Assembly (NCBI GenBank): GCA_963513935.1 | Contig: OY740768.1 | Coordinates: 14,243,993 to 14,307,992, forward strand | Reading direction: 5' to 3' | Source of the DNA: Aphrophora alni | Taxonomy: Eukaryota > Arthropoda > Insecta > Hemiptera > Aphrophoridae | DNA: 64,000 bases | In this document: positions 44,000 to 57,248 of the stretch, in pieces | Layout of the letters: each line of letters begins with the position of its first letter | How positions within the stretch are numbered: the first letter of the stretch is position 1 | The notes under the pieces: generated by a model | Seen by the model: only the letters and a program-made list of their open reading frames with translations | Databases searched by the model: none | What the model was told of the DNA's origin: nothing | Program-made: the position numbers and the translations under genes

Positions 44000-45208
44000 T
44001 AATTGTTAAACTATCCCCCCCCCTACTCGTAACTGTTTTCCTGTGAGGGTTGAACATTGTATTTTGGTTGGTTATTGTAGATGTTGGTTTCTTGGAACCC
44101 ACTGAACTGACCTTAACTTCATCATCGCTGTCGAGATGAGTTATGGTATTGTCCGCTGTGACTGTTTGTCGAGTAGAGCGCCTCACCGGTGTACATTTGG
44201 TCTATAGCTGTGATAATGTCGTGTATTTCTTCTTCCAATGATGGATAAATTCCGCTAAATGTCCTTTTAAATGATGCCAACGGTTTTCATATCGTGGTAT
44301 ACAAGCACGAACTTCGCGCCAAGTACCTCTCTATTGTTTGTGTCTGGATCGACAAAATGTTTAGAATTGTTTACCGTTAGTTGTTGGTAACCTTGAAAAT
44401 GTAAACAATTGTAGGCTTTCCAACAATAGCTCATAATTTTGTGGTGCAAGGCAAAATATGAGGTACGGTACGCTTTAATTGTTTGTAACATATCCCTCTG
44501 TTTGGGGGAAGGGGGGGGACGTGTTCTTGGTACCACGTTCCGATACCTCCGAAAACTCATTTCCTTCGATTATACGGCCTCTATTGTATTTCTTACGCCC
44601 TATTTTTGCTTCGTCAATCTGCTGCGATTGACGTGACAATATAAACACAAACCTCCCGCGAGTAATGTAGGAATACCAATCGACACCAATGTCACCACAA
44701 AGGAAATCCTGTCTAGGTGGCTACAATAAGCAACCAAACGACAAATTTGTTGCTTTGAAAGATTATGATTGTCAAACCATGTATTTTTATTTCCACTAAT
44801 TTGATTACCACACTTCATTGAAACTTTTTATTACAGTTTAATATTTGAACATGTTTGTTGTATTGAATACTGCTATCGGGATATAAAGCCATTTCATTGC
44901 CACATTGTGATAGTAAAGAAATCGTTTCAAATTATCCGTAATGTCAGTGAGACTAATAAATTCACTCAAAGTTAACCGGCACCCATTGGAACGAAAATCA
45001 GTAGCGTTACTACAAGCCGTAGTCGAAGGTAGAGTAAAGAGAGTTTACTGATAAGACGCTCACTGATAATGTAGGACAATAATCCGACTTTATTTCTATC
45101 AGCGGATTCCAAGAAACCGGTGTCAACAATAACTAACCAAAATACAATGGTTAACCTTCACCTGAAACCAGTTACGAGTAAGGGGGGAGGGGTAATAGTA
45201 AATAATTA
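44000..45208 (-). mobile_element. Decayed Merlin/ISXO2-like DNA transposon
   Basis: Terminal inverted repeats of about 105-110 bp lie at 44000-44105 and 45099-45208. Both contain a C-rich (or G-rich) run, then actcgtaactg, then cattgtattttggtt(g/a)gttatt(g) and gtttcttggaa. Within, the minus strand encodes a broken ISXO2-type transposase. A clear target duplication was not found; 8-9 bp would be expected for Merlin. Many stops and frameshifts are present, so the copy is inactive. Confidence 0.75.
44110..45010 (-). pseudogene. ISXO2-like (Merlin superfamily) transposase pseudogene
   Basis: Minus strand, N to C: LTLSEFISLTDITDNLKRFL (about 44970-44910); a Cys-containing segment CGNQISGNKNTWFDNHNLSK (about 44815-44757), the binding region before the catalytic core; VNRSRLTKQK (about 44630-44600), matching the (V/I)DESKxxxRK motif with its catalytic Asp changed to Asn; SYCWKAYNCL (about 44432-44402), matching SDCWKAYxxL with the catalytic Asp changed to Tyr; LTVNNSKHFVDPDT (about 44380-44338), matching the hallmark LTVNHSxNFVDPxTGAHT. 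The tail (44186-44010) is acidic then basic. It needs at least two frame changes and has internal stops. Two catalytic Asp residues are lost, so it cannot transpose. Confidence 0.75.
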
Positions 45209-48200
45209 CCAGTTTTTGTAGGTTCTTTACATGCCAAACATAATTAAAATTTATATTATAAATAACGTTGTGTATATTATATAAAATCATGTGTGTATAT
45301 AAAAACTAATACATGACGTTTAGAAAGTATAAATCCACTCCCCGTTATCAAGTGATTACATAGACGATTAAAATAGTGAAAAATACCAACATTACCTAAA
45401 ACTAAAAATTGATAACGAGAGTAGACTTCTACCCTAGAAACTAAAATTAGTTTTTATTCACACGGAAAATGTATTAATAATGTGAAAAATCCACCATTAA
45501 AAGAATATAATAGACGTGTTTGATTTAAGACCGAATACACATATTTCATTTGATAAAGTCTGCTTTAACAACGGCTTAAAATTTATCCTTAATGAAAGAT
45601 ATTATTTCCACAAATTTAAGTTAACAATTTATCGGTAAAAATGTAAACATAAACCTTATACGTTATGTTAGAAGTCGTAATAACTTGGTGCTTCTTTCTC
45701 CAATACTTTCAATAATTCATTTGATAACTACTCCTCGGGTTTAAAAACGATAAAAAATATCTTTGCAAGAGATTGTTTTAAACTTTGATCGCAAACTAAT
45801 TTAAATTGGTTCAACGGAATTAATTTTTCTTCTACCATTTATTTTATACTCTTATATAGATACGGTGTAGAATGGATCTATGTCACAACCACCTTACCTA
45901 TTACGAAAAGTTTTCCCCAATAGAGGGTAAAAATAAAATAAATATGAAAAGTAGAGTCCCCAAAATTTGAATTTTGTATTTAACAAAAGAGTGATGAAGT
46001 GGGTAATACGCTGTAGTGAATATATGTAATAATTTCCCTCCTAATGACGTCAGTTTCCATGCGTCGGGTAAGTACGGAACTTAACGCCTTCATTTGAGGA
46101 AACGCAACTTTAGCTACAAAGTAAGGTTTGAAACACAGACCGCTCTAGGCGCCATTAAATGATCTTTTGATTAGATTAGAAACGTTATTAGATCTCCATA
46201 GGGCTAACCTTCTTTCCTAATTGTAACGGTATCTAAAATAATCAGTGCACAAATTTACTTACAAATAGAAATGTATTTTGAAAAAAAAGTAAATTGAGCA
46301 ATTTTGATTAAAATGGGTTTAGTCGTTTTTGAGAAATTTAAGTTTTTTCCTCTTAAAGAGAAATTTACTAGTTTGATCATAGTAGAAGCCATTATTATGT
46401 AAATAAATGATTATGTCTACATACCAAATTGCATTCTAAACAATTGAATGGTTCACAATACAGTTGAACAGATTTATTGGACGACCATGTATTTAGAGAG
46501 ACGGTTTTGACTTTTTTTTTAAATTGATTTTTACAATTATAATAAAATTTTACTCAAATATAAATTATAAAGGATAATAGGTTAGGTTATAAATCCCAGT
46601 TGGGGAAGTAATATAACTGGGAGTCCGTGGAGCTTTTATCTCAAAATCGGCTTTACCGATTTCGTTTAAAATGTTGATAAACTGAAGATTAATAAAAATA
46701 ATCAATGTGCTAATCAAAATTAGTGGGGTGGGGGAAATAAGATCAAACCGTACAATTTAATATGTCAATTTTTCTAAAATTTATTTCATAATCTAAATAT
46801 TTAGCTCGAGTTGAAATAATCTTGGTTTTGAGATTAGTAAACCACCAGCATTAGGTAGCAAGAGCGCTGAACAGGTCTCGTCGAGATTTATGTTTTTGAC
46901 TTTTATAGGCCCAGTAGAAGACCGGTCTGACATTTCCTTCTCTTACAACCGAATTATAATTGCATTTATAAATAATAACGCTCACCTTTATATCTGTGAT
47001 TGTGTTCGCACTGTGCATGCTTTATTTTATTGTTCAACTTTCATCTTTTTATAATTTATCAAGACTTCAATAGATTATGTAATGGAAGGATATTACTAGA
47101 ATCTCTGTGTCTGTGTAAATGTTAGTAGGACTTGCAGTTTGTTTAAAATAGTTTGTTACATCCAAGTTTAACTTGTTTAAAACCTGTATGTTTGCTGAGT
47201 GAATGTAACACCAAACTTTCTACCACATCTATTGACAATCGCAAAAATATTATTTGTCGCAAAAACATCGGTTAGGTAGTTGTCAGTAAAAAGTGTTTTC
47301 GAAAAAATATTTATACAATCAATAGCGCCTAAACTTCCTTCGCTTGTGCCATAAATGTGTGCTCAGAGAAAATCGTATTAGTTTAAATTTAAACTGCAGT
47401 CAAAGTTCAGTTTTATTTTCATAGACATTATTTCTGAACCTTAAAATGGTTGTCGTGGTTAAAACGTTATGGCTTACGTATACGGGTCACTATTATACAC
47501 ATTTTTTATGAGAAAATTACGGATTTATAAACAACTCTGTTCCTACAAAAATTAAATCGTTAAATTATCATTTATAGTTTATGAGATAGATGGTCAAAAA
47601 TCTTAACGTTATTTTCATCGGGCTCGATTTTATAGACGTACTAATTTAAAAAAAAGAAAGACAAAAGTGTCTATAACCTAAAATATTAGTGTGTATTGTA
47701 CAAGAGGATATTTATTTAAAACAAAAACAACATAAAAATTATTAAAACAACAAACTATATTTATTTTTTGAAGATTGTAACACCAGAATAACTTTACTTA
47801 TTGTAGATTGTTGCTATTAAATTGTTTTAAAAATGTATCAAAAAACATTTCATCACTCCAAAGTTGAACGATTTAAAAAAAAATGTAGACAGTTTTAAAT
47901 TGATTATTTGTTTTTTAAGAGATTCCAAAAAATTTTAAAATCGTGTCCTTGAGTGTACTAGACAACTACCAACAATTGACTTTGTACTGATATTTCAGTT
48001 ATCATTTAGGTTAAAATAAAATAAAAAAATACCATCATGTTCACCGTCAATAAAGTTTGATAAATGTTTCGTAAAACTTACTGTTTTTAGATATATAGTA
48101 TATAACATTTAAAATGGGCGCCATTTTAAGGAAGTATTGTTAAAACACATAATTTTATGTAATACTTATTTAAACACAGTATTTTAAACCTCTGTACTAA

Positions 48201-48779
48201 ACAATCCTTCGATAACTAAATCTCTTCTATAATACATTTTTAATAATTTTTTTTTAAACAGACAGAAAGAGATCAATTAAATTCCCATTATCGGAAACAT
48301 CTACTTTGGGATTTTTCGTCTAGGGATATTCATATTGTTTTTAAAACAGTTTTGTTGAAACATCTAATGTAAGGACCAATTATCTTCATAAATAACATAC
48401 AACCGTGACCTGAAAACCAATCCAAACATATACAACAAAACCTACTCATACATGGGTTCAAGTAAACGAGTCTTTGTTTAATCCGAGTTTGAATTAAACA
48501 AGGATTAAATTTTGTTGGAACGACCAGCACCTAGAACATATAATATACTGCTTAAAAATTCTAAAGAAAGCTGTTTTTTATTTATCCATACCAAATTTGG
48601 TTCTGTTTGTTAATTGTGTGAACAAGTGAGCGGTTATCGTAGTAGTAAAACGCTCGTCTGTTGTAAAACAAATATCGGCTGAAACGTTGTAACTTTTAGT
48701 AAATTAATATTAATCCTAGTACACTCGTACATAAAACATACCAATAAAGCTCAAAATCTAGCAGGGGGAAAGCTAGACA
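45209..48779. other. AT-rich non-coding stretch with a second CRE and repeat debris
   Basis: It holds the second copy of the 15175 repeat (45297-45362). TGACGTCA lies at 46045-46052 followed by a donor-like gtcgGGTAAGTACGG (46064-46078), a possible but unproven non-coding first exon on the plus strand. The segment 46575-46700 contains caaaatcggctttaccgatt, related to 9510-9535. The minus-strand frame 48530-48330 has no motif. Confidence 0.35.
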
Positions 48780-49430
48780 ACAAAAAAATCTGCTTTTTTA
48801 TAAATCGGCTATAACGATTTTATTAAAATTTTGCTCAAATATAAGCTCTAATCGTCCAATCAAAATGTATTGGTAGTCAACCCCCCTCCCCCAATGCAGG
48901 TTAGGAAATATGAATATTAGACGAATTCGTAAACTTTCGAATGTGTCAAAATCGGCACAACGGTTTTTGATCAAACGTTGTTGACGTGTGAATATTTGTA
49001 ACTTAAAACTACATGCCATATCGTGAGTAAAGTAAAATAAATTGATTTGGGTTATAAATTTAAACATTTTACAAAATTAAAAGGTAATGCAAATTATTAT
49101 TAATTTCCAGGTTTGAAAAAGATTTTGGGGTTTCGTCAAATACACCTAAATTTCGAGGTATTGAAAGTTAAATAAAACAATAAATAAATTACCAAAATGT
49201 ACTCACCCTTAGGAAATTTGATAAAATTCTGTTCATTTGTTTGTTCTGTAAGCCATTGTGTAGATGACAGAAGGACACCATTTCAAAAATCACGTTTTGG
49301 GCTTTAGCGGGTTCTCAGAACAAATATTTTCATCAAAAACTGAACGTCAATTTTTTAAAACCATCATATAACTTTCTCTATACCACGCATAGGTGAAAAA
49401 ATAAAAAAAATAGTAGCCTTTACGGAGCAA
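48780..49430. repeat. Dispersed family B copy
   Basis: It starts aaatcggctataacgatttt (48801) and ends catcatataactttctctat + accacgcatagg (49362-49393), similar in order to 40178 and 6223. The minus-strand frame 49067-48798 is repeat-derived. Confidence 0.4.
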
Positions 49431-50038
49431 TTTTACAATTTTATTTAGTAATAGCTTACTACACGGTTTGAAAAACAAATTCAATAATTACTACAAATGG
49501 ACAGTTACAAATGTGTGTAATGTATAAACATTTGTGTGTGTATGTTGTGCTTTAGTCTGGGTATGTTAAGACAAGAAGTTTAAGTCTTTTTAAAATTTAA
49601 CTGCATAGTTGCATTGTATATGTAATAGTCTAAATGAGAAAGTTTTTGCAATGGATCGTTTATTTACTTTACCTTTCAGATTATGAAACGACACTCGTAC
49701 TCACTTCATTCAAACATGTCTGTAATGATTCAGTTGTTTCCATAAATTGTACCTTTTAACTCCGAAACTGTTTTTTAAATTTTTTTTTTTAATTTTATTT
49801 ATTTTTTATTTTTTTACTGGTATTTTGTTTGAGAAGGTTTCCTTTGAGGATATAATTTAGCAAAACGTGTTCAATATCGTTTGAGAATATTGTAATTTTA
49901 AGTTATTTTAATATAGCAGCCACCACTAAGTAAAAATGTAAACAACACACCTCCAGAGGGCCTATAGCCAAAATATTTCCAAACACCAAATTTAAACAAA
50001 ATAGGATCATTTATTTGGGCTCAAGAGACCTCTCAATG

Positions 50039-50098
<60 letters not shown>

Positions 50099-50730
50099 GT
50101 GTAATTTTGTTTTCAATGAAGAAACTTTCGCTATTCGACAAAGCCTATATACGAGAAAGTCAAAACAAATTTTGATTTAAGGAACGTTTCAAAGAAATCA
50201 AACCAAACTTTCAACCGTACAAAATATTAAATAATTAATATAAATATAAACACTAGGCGGCCTACTTGCTTTGCAATGGCATAGAATCTCAACAAACAAA
50301 CACGGCGTGAGAAACATTGCTCAATAGATCAAGCAACAGGAACTCGCGTAGTTCAACACCTCACACAACAAAACAAATACTTAACATAACACAAACTTTC
50401 TCTGATAAAAATCAAAGTTAAATTTCAAGAAGCCCAGCGATGGAATTCTTTTACTACGGAAGATGTTTGCGCGTGTTATCTGGAATAACGTTACAATGTT
50501 GTTGACCTTTTGAGTAGAAAATGTTGTTTTTGACTTCTAACTGACCGGAAGCCCTCGTTTTAAACTGTGCCTCTGAAACTTAGTAGTTACCACAGTAACT
50601 TTTAACCTTTAGAGTTGAAATTTGGTCTGATAGGGAGGGTACTCCAGAAATGTTTGAATTTGGTAGAAATTACGATGATGGAGGGAGTGGTGCAGGAAAC
50701 GTCCAGTGTTCAAAAAAAGCTATCCATAGA

Positions 50731-50732
<2 letters not shown>
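49431..50732. other. AT-rich stretch with (AT)n microsatellite at 50040-50096
   Basis: No gene recognised. The microsatellite is 57 bp. Plus-strand frame 50650-50868 runs through the next AT tract and into the inverted repeat; it is not a gene. Confidence 0.45.

Positions 50733-50790
<58 letters not shown>
50733..50790. repeat. (AT)n microsatellite
   Basis: A 58-bp alternating AT run that abuts the left arm of the large inverted repeat; the element A copy in that arm is cut exactly at this boundary. Confidence 0.95.
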
Positions 50791-51404
<614 letters not shown>

Positions 51405-51489
51405 CCAAGACTATGCAGATCCAGCTAGAATGCTTCGGAATTGCCAATCCTGTACTCACTAAAATGAACCCTAAAGCTGGCTTCAAATA

Positions 51490-52090
51490 GAAATATATGG
51501 TTTGATATCCACAGGAAGACCTGTTAGCTCAATTAATTTCAAAATCTTCGTGACCATGTTATTTTGTTCCTTTATCAGGTATCCAAGTGTCTCGATCAAG
51601 ACATTCGCATTCTAAGATTTGGCGCCCTGCAGTACATATTTCCTGCTCAGAGGCTCTCCAGTTGATATCCATATGTTGTCTTCTCATGTGTAATAAACTG
51701 TACCAAGTTTCTTGTATTTCCCGCTTACTAACAAAAAGTCAGATGCAATTTACTTAGACAGAGAGTGAAGTGAGAGTTTCCCCTTCACTGTTGACTCTGT
51801 TAGCCAGCACGCCTCCTAAACAATCCCAGACTACCTTTGATCTACTCCAGGGCTTTCAAAGTCATCTGACCGACTGTATATATACATATTATCCTTTTCT
51901 AAGTCTCGGACAGAATTATGAAGGCCTCAAACAGCGTTGGATACAATTCCCATTGGCAGGATATGTTTCTGTACAGGTGTGCCTCTCCCCGAATTTCACC
52001 TCACATTCCTCTATTTGGTTTGCATAAATAGCCATTCCTGGCGGTTTGATTTTACCATTCTCTAAATGGATACAGATTGTTAGAAAAGTA
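51490..52090 (-). pseudogene. Second retroelement relic homologous to 36830-37450
   Basis: In matching order with 36830-37450 it has cttactaacaaaaagtcaga, then tgcaatttacttagacag (compare ctaactaacgagaagaggtc, then agatgcaatttgcttagagg), gtgaagtgagagtttcccc and tcccagactacctttgatct. On that basis it is the same minus-strand LINE RNase H region, but the conserved motifs themselves are not clear here. The minus-strand frame 52125-51916 covers part of it. Confidence 0.4.
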
Positions 52091-54179
52091 TGAAAACTTC
52101 GATGTTTGTCGCTTTTATATTTCATAAACTATTATAATGCTTTATTATAAGTGCTATTATAATGATTTAAATTTTATTACATTGAGTTTTTAAATAGATT
52201 TAGAATTAACAAATTCAAAATTTTCAATGTGTTAAAATTTGTTCTGAACTAGTTTTTTTTTCGTAGAGGTTAAAACTGTGGTATTAAAAAAGAGGAACAA
52301 ATGTACCATTTTTGCAACTTCAATAAATTATTGTAAATAGCCAAATTACGCTCACTTATATTTACAGCAAAAGTTGTGCGTAACTCTGAAATCTAACTAA
52401 GATTTAAACGATAAAATGTCCCTCCAGATCAAACGGGTTTTTTATTGATTGACTATAATCAAACAAAACAAATAATGCCCTGAAATGTACATAACCAAAT
52501 TACGCTCACCTACAAAAATAGAGAAAATGTTGTGCGTAACTTTGAAATGGCCCCAAGATTGAAACTATCAAATGACCCCTCCTCCACATCAAAAGGGTTT
52601 TATGTATTATGTTACTTTACTCTAACCAAACAAAACAAAAATTGTCCCTATATCTATATATACAAAAAATATGTTAGTTTGATAGTTGACATTCAAAAAG
52701 TGGAGAAGAAACACGGTGTATGTCATAGATTTATACAAAATATTTACATATTAAAAAAGGCCTGAAGTTGATTCCATTGTGTCTAAGTGTGAGTCGAATC
52801 GAGTTTTGCCAATTATTTCTGAATTGTATTTGAGATTTGGGAATTTTAGCAAAATTTGATATAAACGTTAGAGTTGATTATGTGACATAGAAATTTTTTT
52901 TTTTTGTTTTTTGACACTAATTCTCTAATTTAAAATAACCAAATTTAAAAACGCTTCTAGAAGTAGCCAAAATATGGTAACAAACCAGTTATTACTTTAA
53001 CCTGGGTTTAAAATACCTGATCACTTTTTGCAATTCTTTCGTTGTGTTTTAATTACAGATGTTTCGGCTATCAATGCGGCATCATCAGGTGAAAACTACA
53101 GAACATGATACAACATGTATGTACACAAACACAAACACTTAAATTAGCTTCAGTTCGAGCTTGTCACGTTATCGAAATTAAAATTATGTACCTTCTTATT
53201 TTGTTTCTGCTGCTTTGAAGTAAGTTTGAAGAGAACTGATAGTATAATATTTTTCCTTGCTTGGATTGATGGCTCATCTAACATTGATTTAATTGTTTGT
53301 TTTGATCTGTTATTACAATTTGGTATTTAGAGCAATGCACATATGACAAAAGTAAAAAATAATTGTACACATTTTTTTGTTTTTACTCAAAGGACCTCAA
53401 AACGGAAATGTCAGCAAAAACTCTACGTTGATTTTGTTGTGCCTATCACATAACTTTCTTTATATGACAATGTAAACAGAAATTTCCCTTATTATTTCGA
53501 TACACATATACGAGTAAGCTCTTAGTTAGTTGGTAGACATTTAGATTTTCATATAAATCGATCTAGTGGTATTCTTCTTATGCAATGATTTAAATGTAGT
53601 AAATGTAATATACTTCGTTATTAATAATAAAAGTTTAAACTTGTTCGATAAAATACAACTAGAGATCTGAGTTAAGATTAAACGGAGTTTAAAATTCCTG
53701 TTTGGACTTCAGAAGGTATGTAATTTTTGGCAAGGCCTCCTTTATTTAAAATAGCGTTCCAGTGTTGTTGACCTTTCTCAAGAAAGTTTTTGTTTTGAAA
53801 ATCCCGTTGATGAAATTCTCTGAGGTTATTACCAAGGTTTCCGTGATATGATCAAAACTTCACGCCTTCCTTAACTACCGGTGTATGTGTAGAATAGAGT
53901 AGGTCAACATCTAGCTGATTATATAGGTCTTGTCTTGTTCACAATATTTATCTGACAGTGAAGATAAAAAGGGTATTTAAACCATAGTTACCTGTTTTAT
54001 TTAGTTATCCAGTATACGTAGTATATTTAAATATTTCTAACTTCGTTTTTTACTGATCTTTACGTTTATGACTTCAGTTATTTTCAACATATTGTCCGTT
54101 CATCGGTGTCTGTACTTAAGATAGCGGCCATAAAAATTCAAACAGGCATGAATTTTGGTATAGGCTGACTCATATAGAA
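52091..54179. other. AT-rich non-coding stretch with repeat debris
   Basis: 52330-52420 and 52490-52590 duplicate each other (ccaaattacgctcacttata / ccaaattacgctcacctaca, followed by gttgtgcgtaact). 53050-53090 (gatgtttcggctatcaatgc + ggcatcatcaggtg) is a common insect-repeat type phrase. 53380-53475 is a family B end. No gene. Confidence 0.4.
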
Positions 54180-54450
54180 TCATATTGAAACCTTGAAAAA
54201 TTTAATTTGAAATGTCAAAAGGCGGTAATTTTAAGCAGTTTTTTGTTCATATCTAATGCGTTATTCAACTTGTTACAGATTACATTAGGTAAAAAATTAC
54301 ATATTTAAATTCTGCATGTAATGGTACCAACAAGATATTTCTACCATAACAAATAGTGGCGTTATTGTCAGAAAGCTAACTTAAAACCTAACCTCCCAAG
54401 AAAACGTAATATTAGTCTAGTTGAAAAATCCGTGTCATCGATAGGAGGAT
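54180..54450 (+). repeat. Dispersed repeat, copy of 3600-3905
   Basis: See the 3600-3905 entry. Shared words include attctgcatgtaatggtacc (54307-54326) and ctcccaagaaaa. Confidence 0.6.
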
Positions 54451-54594
54451 AGCGATTAGAAGCTCCGTCATATATGTATTGCTCCGAGACCCGTTACGGC
54501 CGAGACACTGACAATGAGCGAAGTAAGTGGAGGTTTATTAACAGACCCGCTAGTGTCAAAAAAGTAGTACCATACACAGTTACGAGGTACAGAA

Positions 54595-54730
54595 ACCTGA
54601 TAGGAATGATGAAAGATAGGGATCTAACCTAAAACTGCATGGTATAAGGTGTAGAATCCAGCTAGAATCCATCGCAAGTGCCAAGCTCTTATTCACTGAG
54701 CCAGCCCCTGAGATTAAGTAGAATGGATTT
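54595..54730 (+). repeat. Element A fragment (distal part)
   Basis: agggatctaacctaaaactg, then gtgtagaatccagctagaat, then caagtgccaagctcttattc and actgagccagcccctgag. It matches the distal half of element A with deletions. Confidence 0.6.
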
Positions 54731-55329
54731 CCTCGAAGCCAGTTTCGAAGGGTGGTTTTCGACCCTAAAAAGGATTTTCGTAATCTGTATTTTCGTCTAG
54801 TTTGACTTGTTACTCTCGATACAAGGATTGAATAAGAACGAATGTGACTGTCGTCACCTGGAATTTATTAAATCATAAGTGAAAGAAGTATTTTCTTTGT
54901 AACATTTAACAGTTAATAGTCATAATGGTCGCTCTATGTCCGATTTCAATCCTGAGCTATTTTACGATTCATACATAGTACACATACAAATTAAAATTTT
55001 GGCTGGACTTTTTGGTGACCGTCTATTTTTTATAAGGTAATTTGACTGCAGAAATATTATTTGAAGTTGTTGGAAGATAAAAATTTATCCAATATTAACG
55101 GTAATTATTTACTAAAAAATAATTAGCTTTACGTTTAAGATCAATTGCGATTCCAATAATAATGAGTTCCTCTGTAATTCGCTCGTTCGACATAATCTTG
55201 TACAGGTTAATGGATTTAGAAGGAGAGGTTTTGTAAAACTGTCGCCAAATTTTTCTTTCAAAGTTTTTAATGAAATTTGCAATATTACGATTGTCATTAG
55301 AAACATTTAATAAACTTGCTACTAGCCAA
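54731..55329. other. Non-coding stretch
   Basis: No gene recognised. Minus-strand frames reaching in from the GC-rich patch (55481-55095) continue through here without motifs. Confidence 0.35.
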
Positions 55330-55580
55330 CGCCCGCCCTTTGCATTTCCCTCGTTTGAAATCTTATTGACCAGTAGAGACGGGGGATTCTGGAAAACGCG
55401 GTGTCGTCCTCGACTGATGCGCCCACCATTCAGTCCACTTATGAAGCACGCAGGGGGCTGCAGTACCCCGATGGGATACAAGTGAACCTATAGCTCGTCG
55501 TGTCCTGTTGTGGTTCTGAACTAGGCTACATTCACCCAACGGGGCAAGTGGTAAGAAATTGACTTTTCCGGCCAAAAAAT
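55330..55580. other. GC-rich patch open on both strands
   Basis: About 250 bp of much higher GC than its surroundings. Minus-strand frames 55575-55363 (with LVSHRGTAAPCVLHKWTEWW) and 55481-55095, and plus-strand frame 55270-55485, overlap. No family is recognised and no splice sites fit well. It could be an exon, a retro-copy fragment or a transferred piece. Confidence 0.3.
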
Positions 55581-55916
55581 GACCTACAATTTGGCATGCC
55601 GAATGTAAACGAATATTACTGATTTTAACGTTGTCATATTATTTGTGAAACGGAATTGTCTTTTACGTGTGGTGATATCAAAATATTATTATTCACTAAA
55701 ACTGTATTTTGTAACAATAAATCTATGAAATGCTTCCATGCCTGTTATTAGGCAATAAAAGTGAGTACGCAGGTGCAAGAAGTCCTCGTTAGAACTAGTG
55801 CCGCAGGCGCTGGTATTTCTAGCCGCATTACACGTAATTGAATAGGTTATTATAACAGTACTCTCACATGTCCGACAGTTATTCACATCAAAACTTCGTG
55901 AGATGGTCTCTCATTC
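55581..55916. other. Non-coding stretch
   Basis: Nothing recognised. Confidence 0.4.
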
Positions 55917-57248
55917 ACTAAGGCGACAAATTATTTTTATACACAATTTAATAGTGAGAATCTCATATAATTATGTCCGGCAGGTTTACATAATATTTCA
56001 CCAAGTCGACAAATTGTTTTTATACACAATTTAATAGTGACTGTACTGAGTCTCATATATGTCTGGTAGGTTTACATAATATTTCACCAAGTCGACAAAT
56101 TGTTTTTATACACAATTTAATAGTGACTGTACTGAGTCTCATATATGTCCGGCAGGTTTACATTATATTTCACTAAGTCGACAAATTGTTTTTATACACA
56201 ATTTAATAGTGAGAATCTCATATAATTATGTCCGGCAGGTTTACATAATATTTCACCAAGTCGACAAATTGTTTTTATACACAATTTAATAGTGACTGTA
56301 CTGAGTCTCATATATGTCCGGCAGGTTTACATTATATTTCACTAAGTCGACAAATTGTTTTTATACATAGTTTAATAGTGACTATACTGAGTCTCATATA
56401 TGTCCGGCAGGTTTACATTTTATTTCACTAAGTAGACAAATTGTTTTTATACATAGTTTAATAGTGACTATACTAAGTCTCATATATGTCCGGCAGGTTT
56501 ACTTTATATTTCACTAAGTCGACAAATTGTTTTTATACATAGTTTAATAGTGACTGTACTGAGTCTCATATATGTCCGGCAGGTTTACATTTTATTTCAC
56601 TAAGTAGACAAATTGTTTTTATACATAGTTTAATAGTGACTGTACTGAGTCTCATATATGTCCGGCAGGTTTACATTTTATTTCACTAAGTCCACAAATT
56701 GTTTTTATACATAGTTTAATAGTGACTGTACTGAGTCTCATATATGTCCGGCAGGTTTACTTTATATTTCACTAAGTCGACAAATTGTTTTTATACATAG
56801 TTTAATAGTGACTGTACTGAGTCTCACATATGTCCGGCAGGTTGACACTACATTTCACCAAGTCGACAAATTGTTTTTATACATAATTTAATAGTGACTG
56901 TACTGAGTCTCATATATGTCCGGCAGGTTTACACTACATTTCACTAAGTCGACAAATTGTTTTTATACATAATTTAATAGTGACTGTACTGAGTCTCATA
57001 TATGTCTGGCAGGTTTACACTACATTTCACTAAGTCGACAAATTGTTTTTATACATAGTTTAATAGTGACTGTACTGAGTCTCACATATGTCCGGCAGGT
57101 TGACACTACATTTCACCAAGTCGACAAATTGTTTTTATACATAATTTAATAGTAACTGTACTTAGTCTCATATATGTCTGGCAGGTTTACACTACATTTC
57201 GCTAAATCGACAAATTGTTTTTATACATAATTTTATAGTTACTGTACT
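55917..57248. repeat. Tandem array, 86-bp unit, 16 copies
   Basis: The key word gtcgacaaattgtttttata recurs at 55923 (variant), 56005, 56091, 56177, 56260, 56346, 56432, 56518, 56604, 56690, 56776, 56862, 56948, 57034, 57120 and 57206. Steps are 86 bp except for 82-83 bp where actgtactgagtctcatata is replaced by agaatctcatataatta. Left copies carry tacacaattt and right ones tacata(g/a)ttt, with acactacatttc only in the last five, so the array has local subfamilies. Confidence 0.95.
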
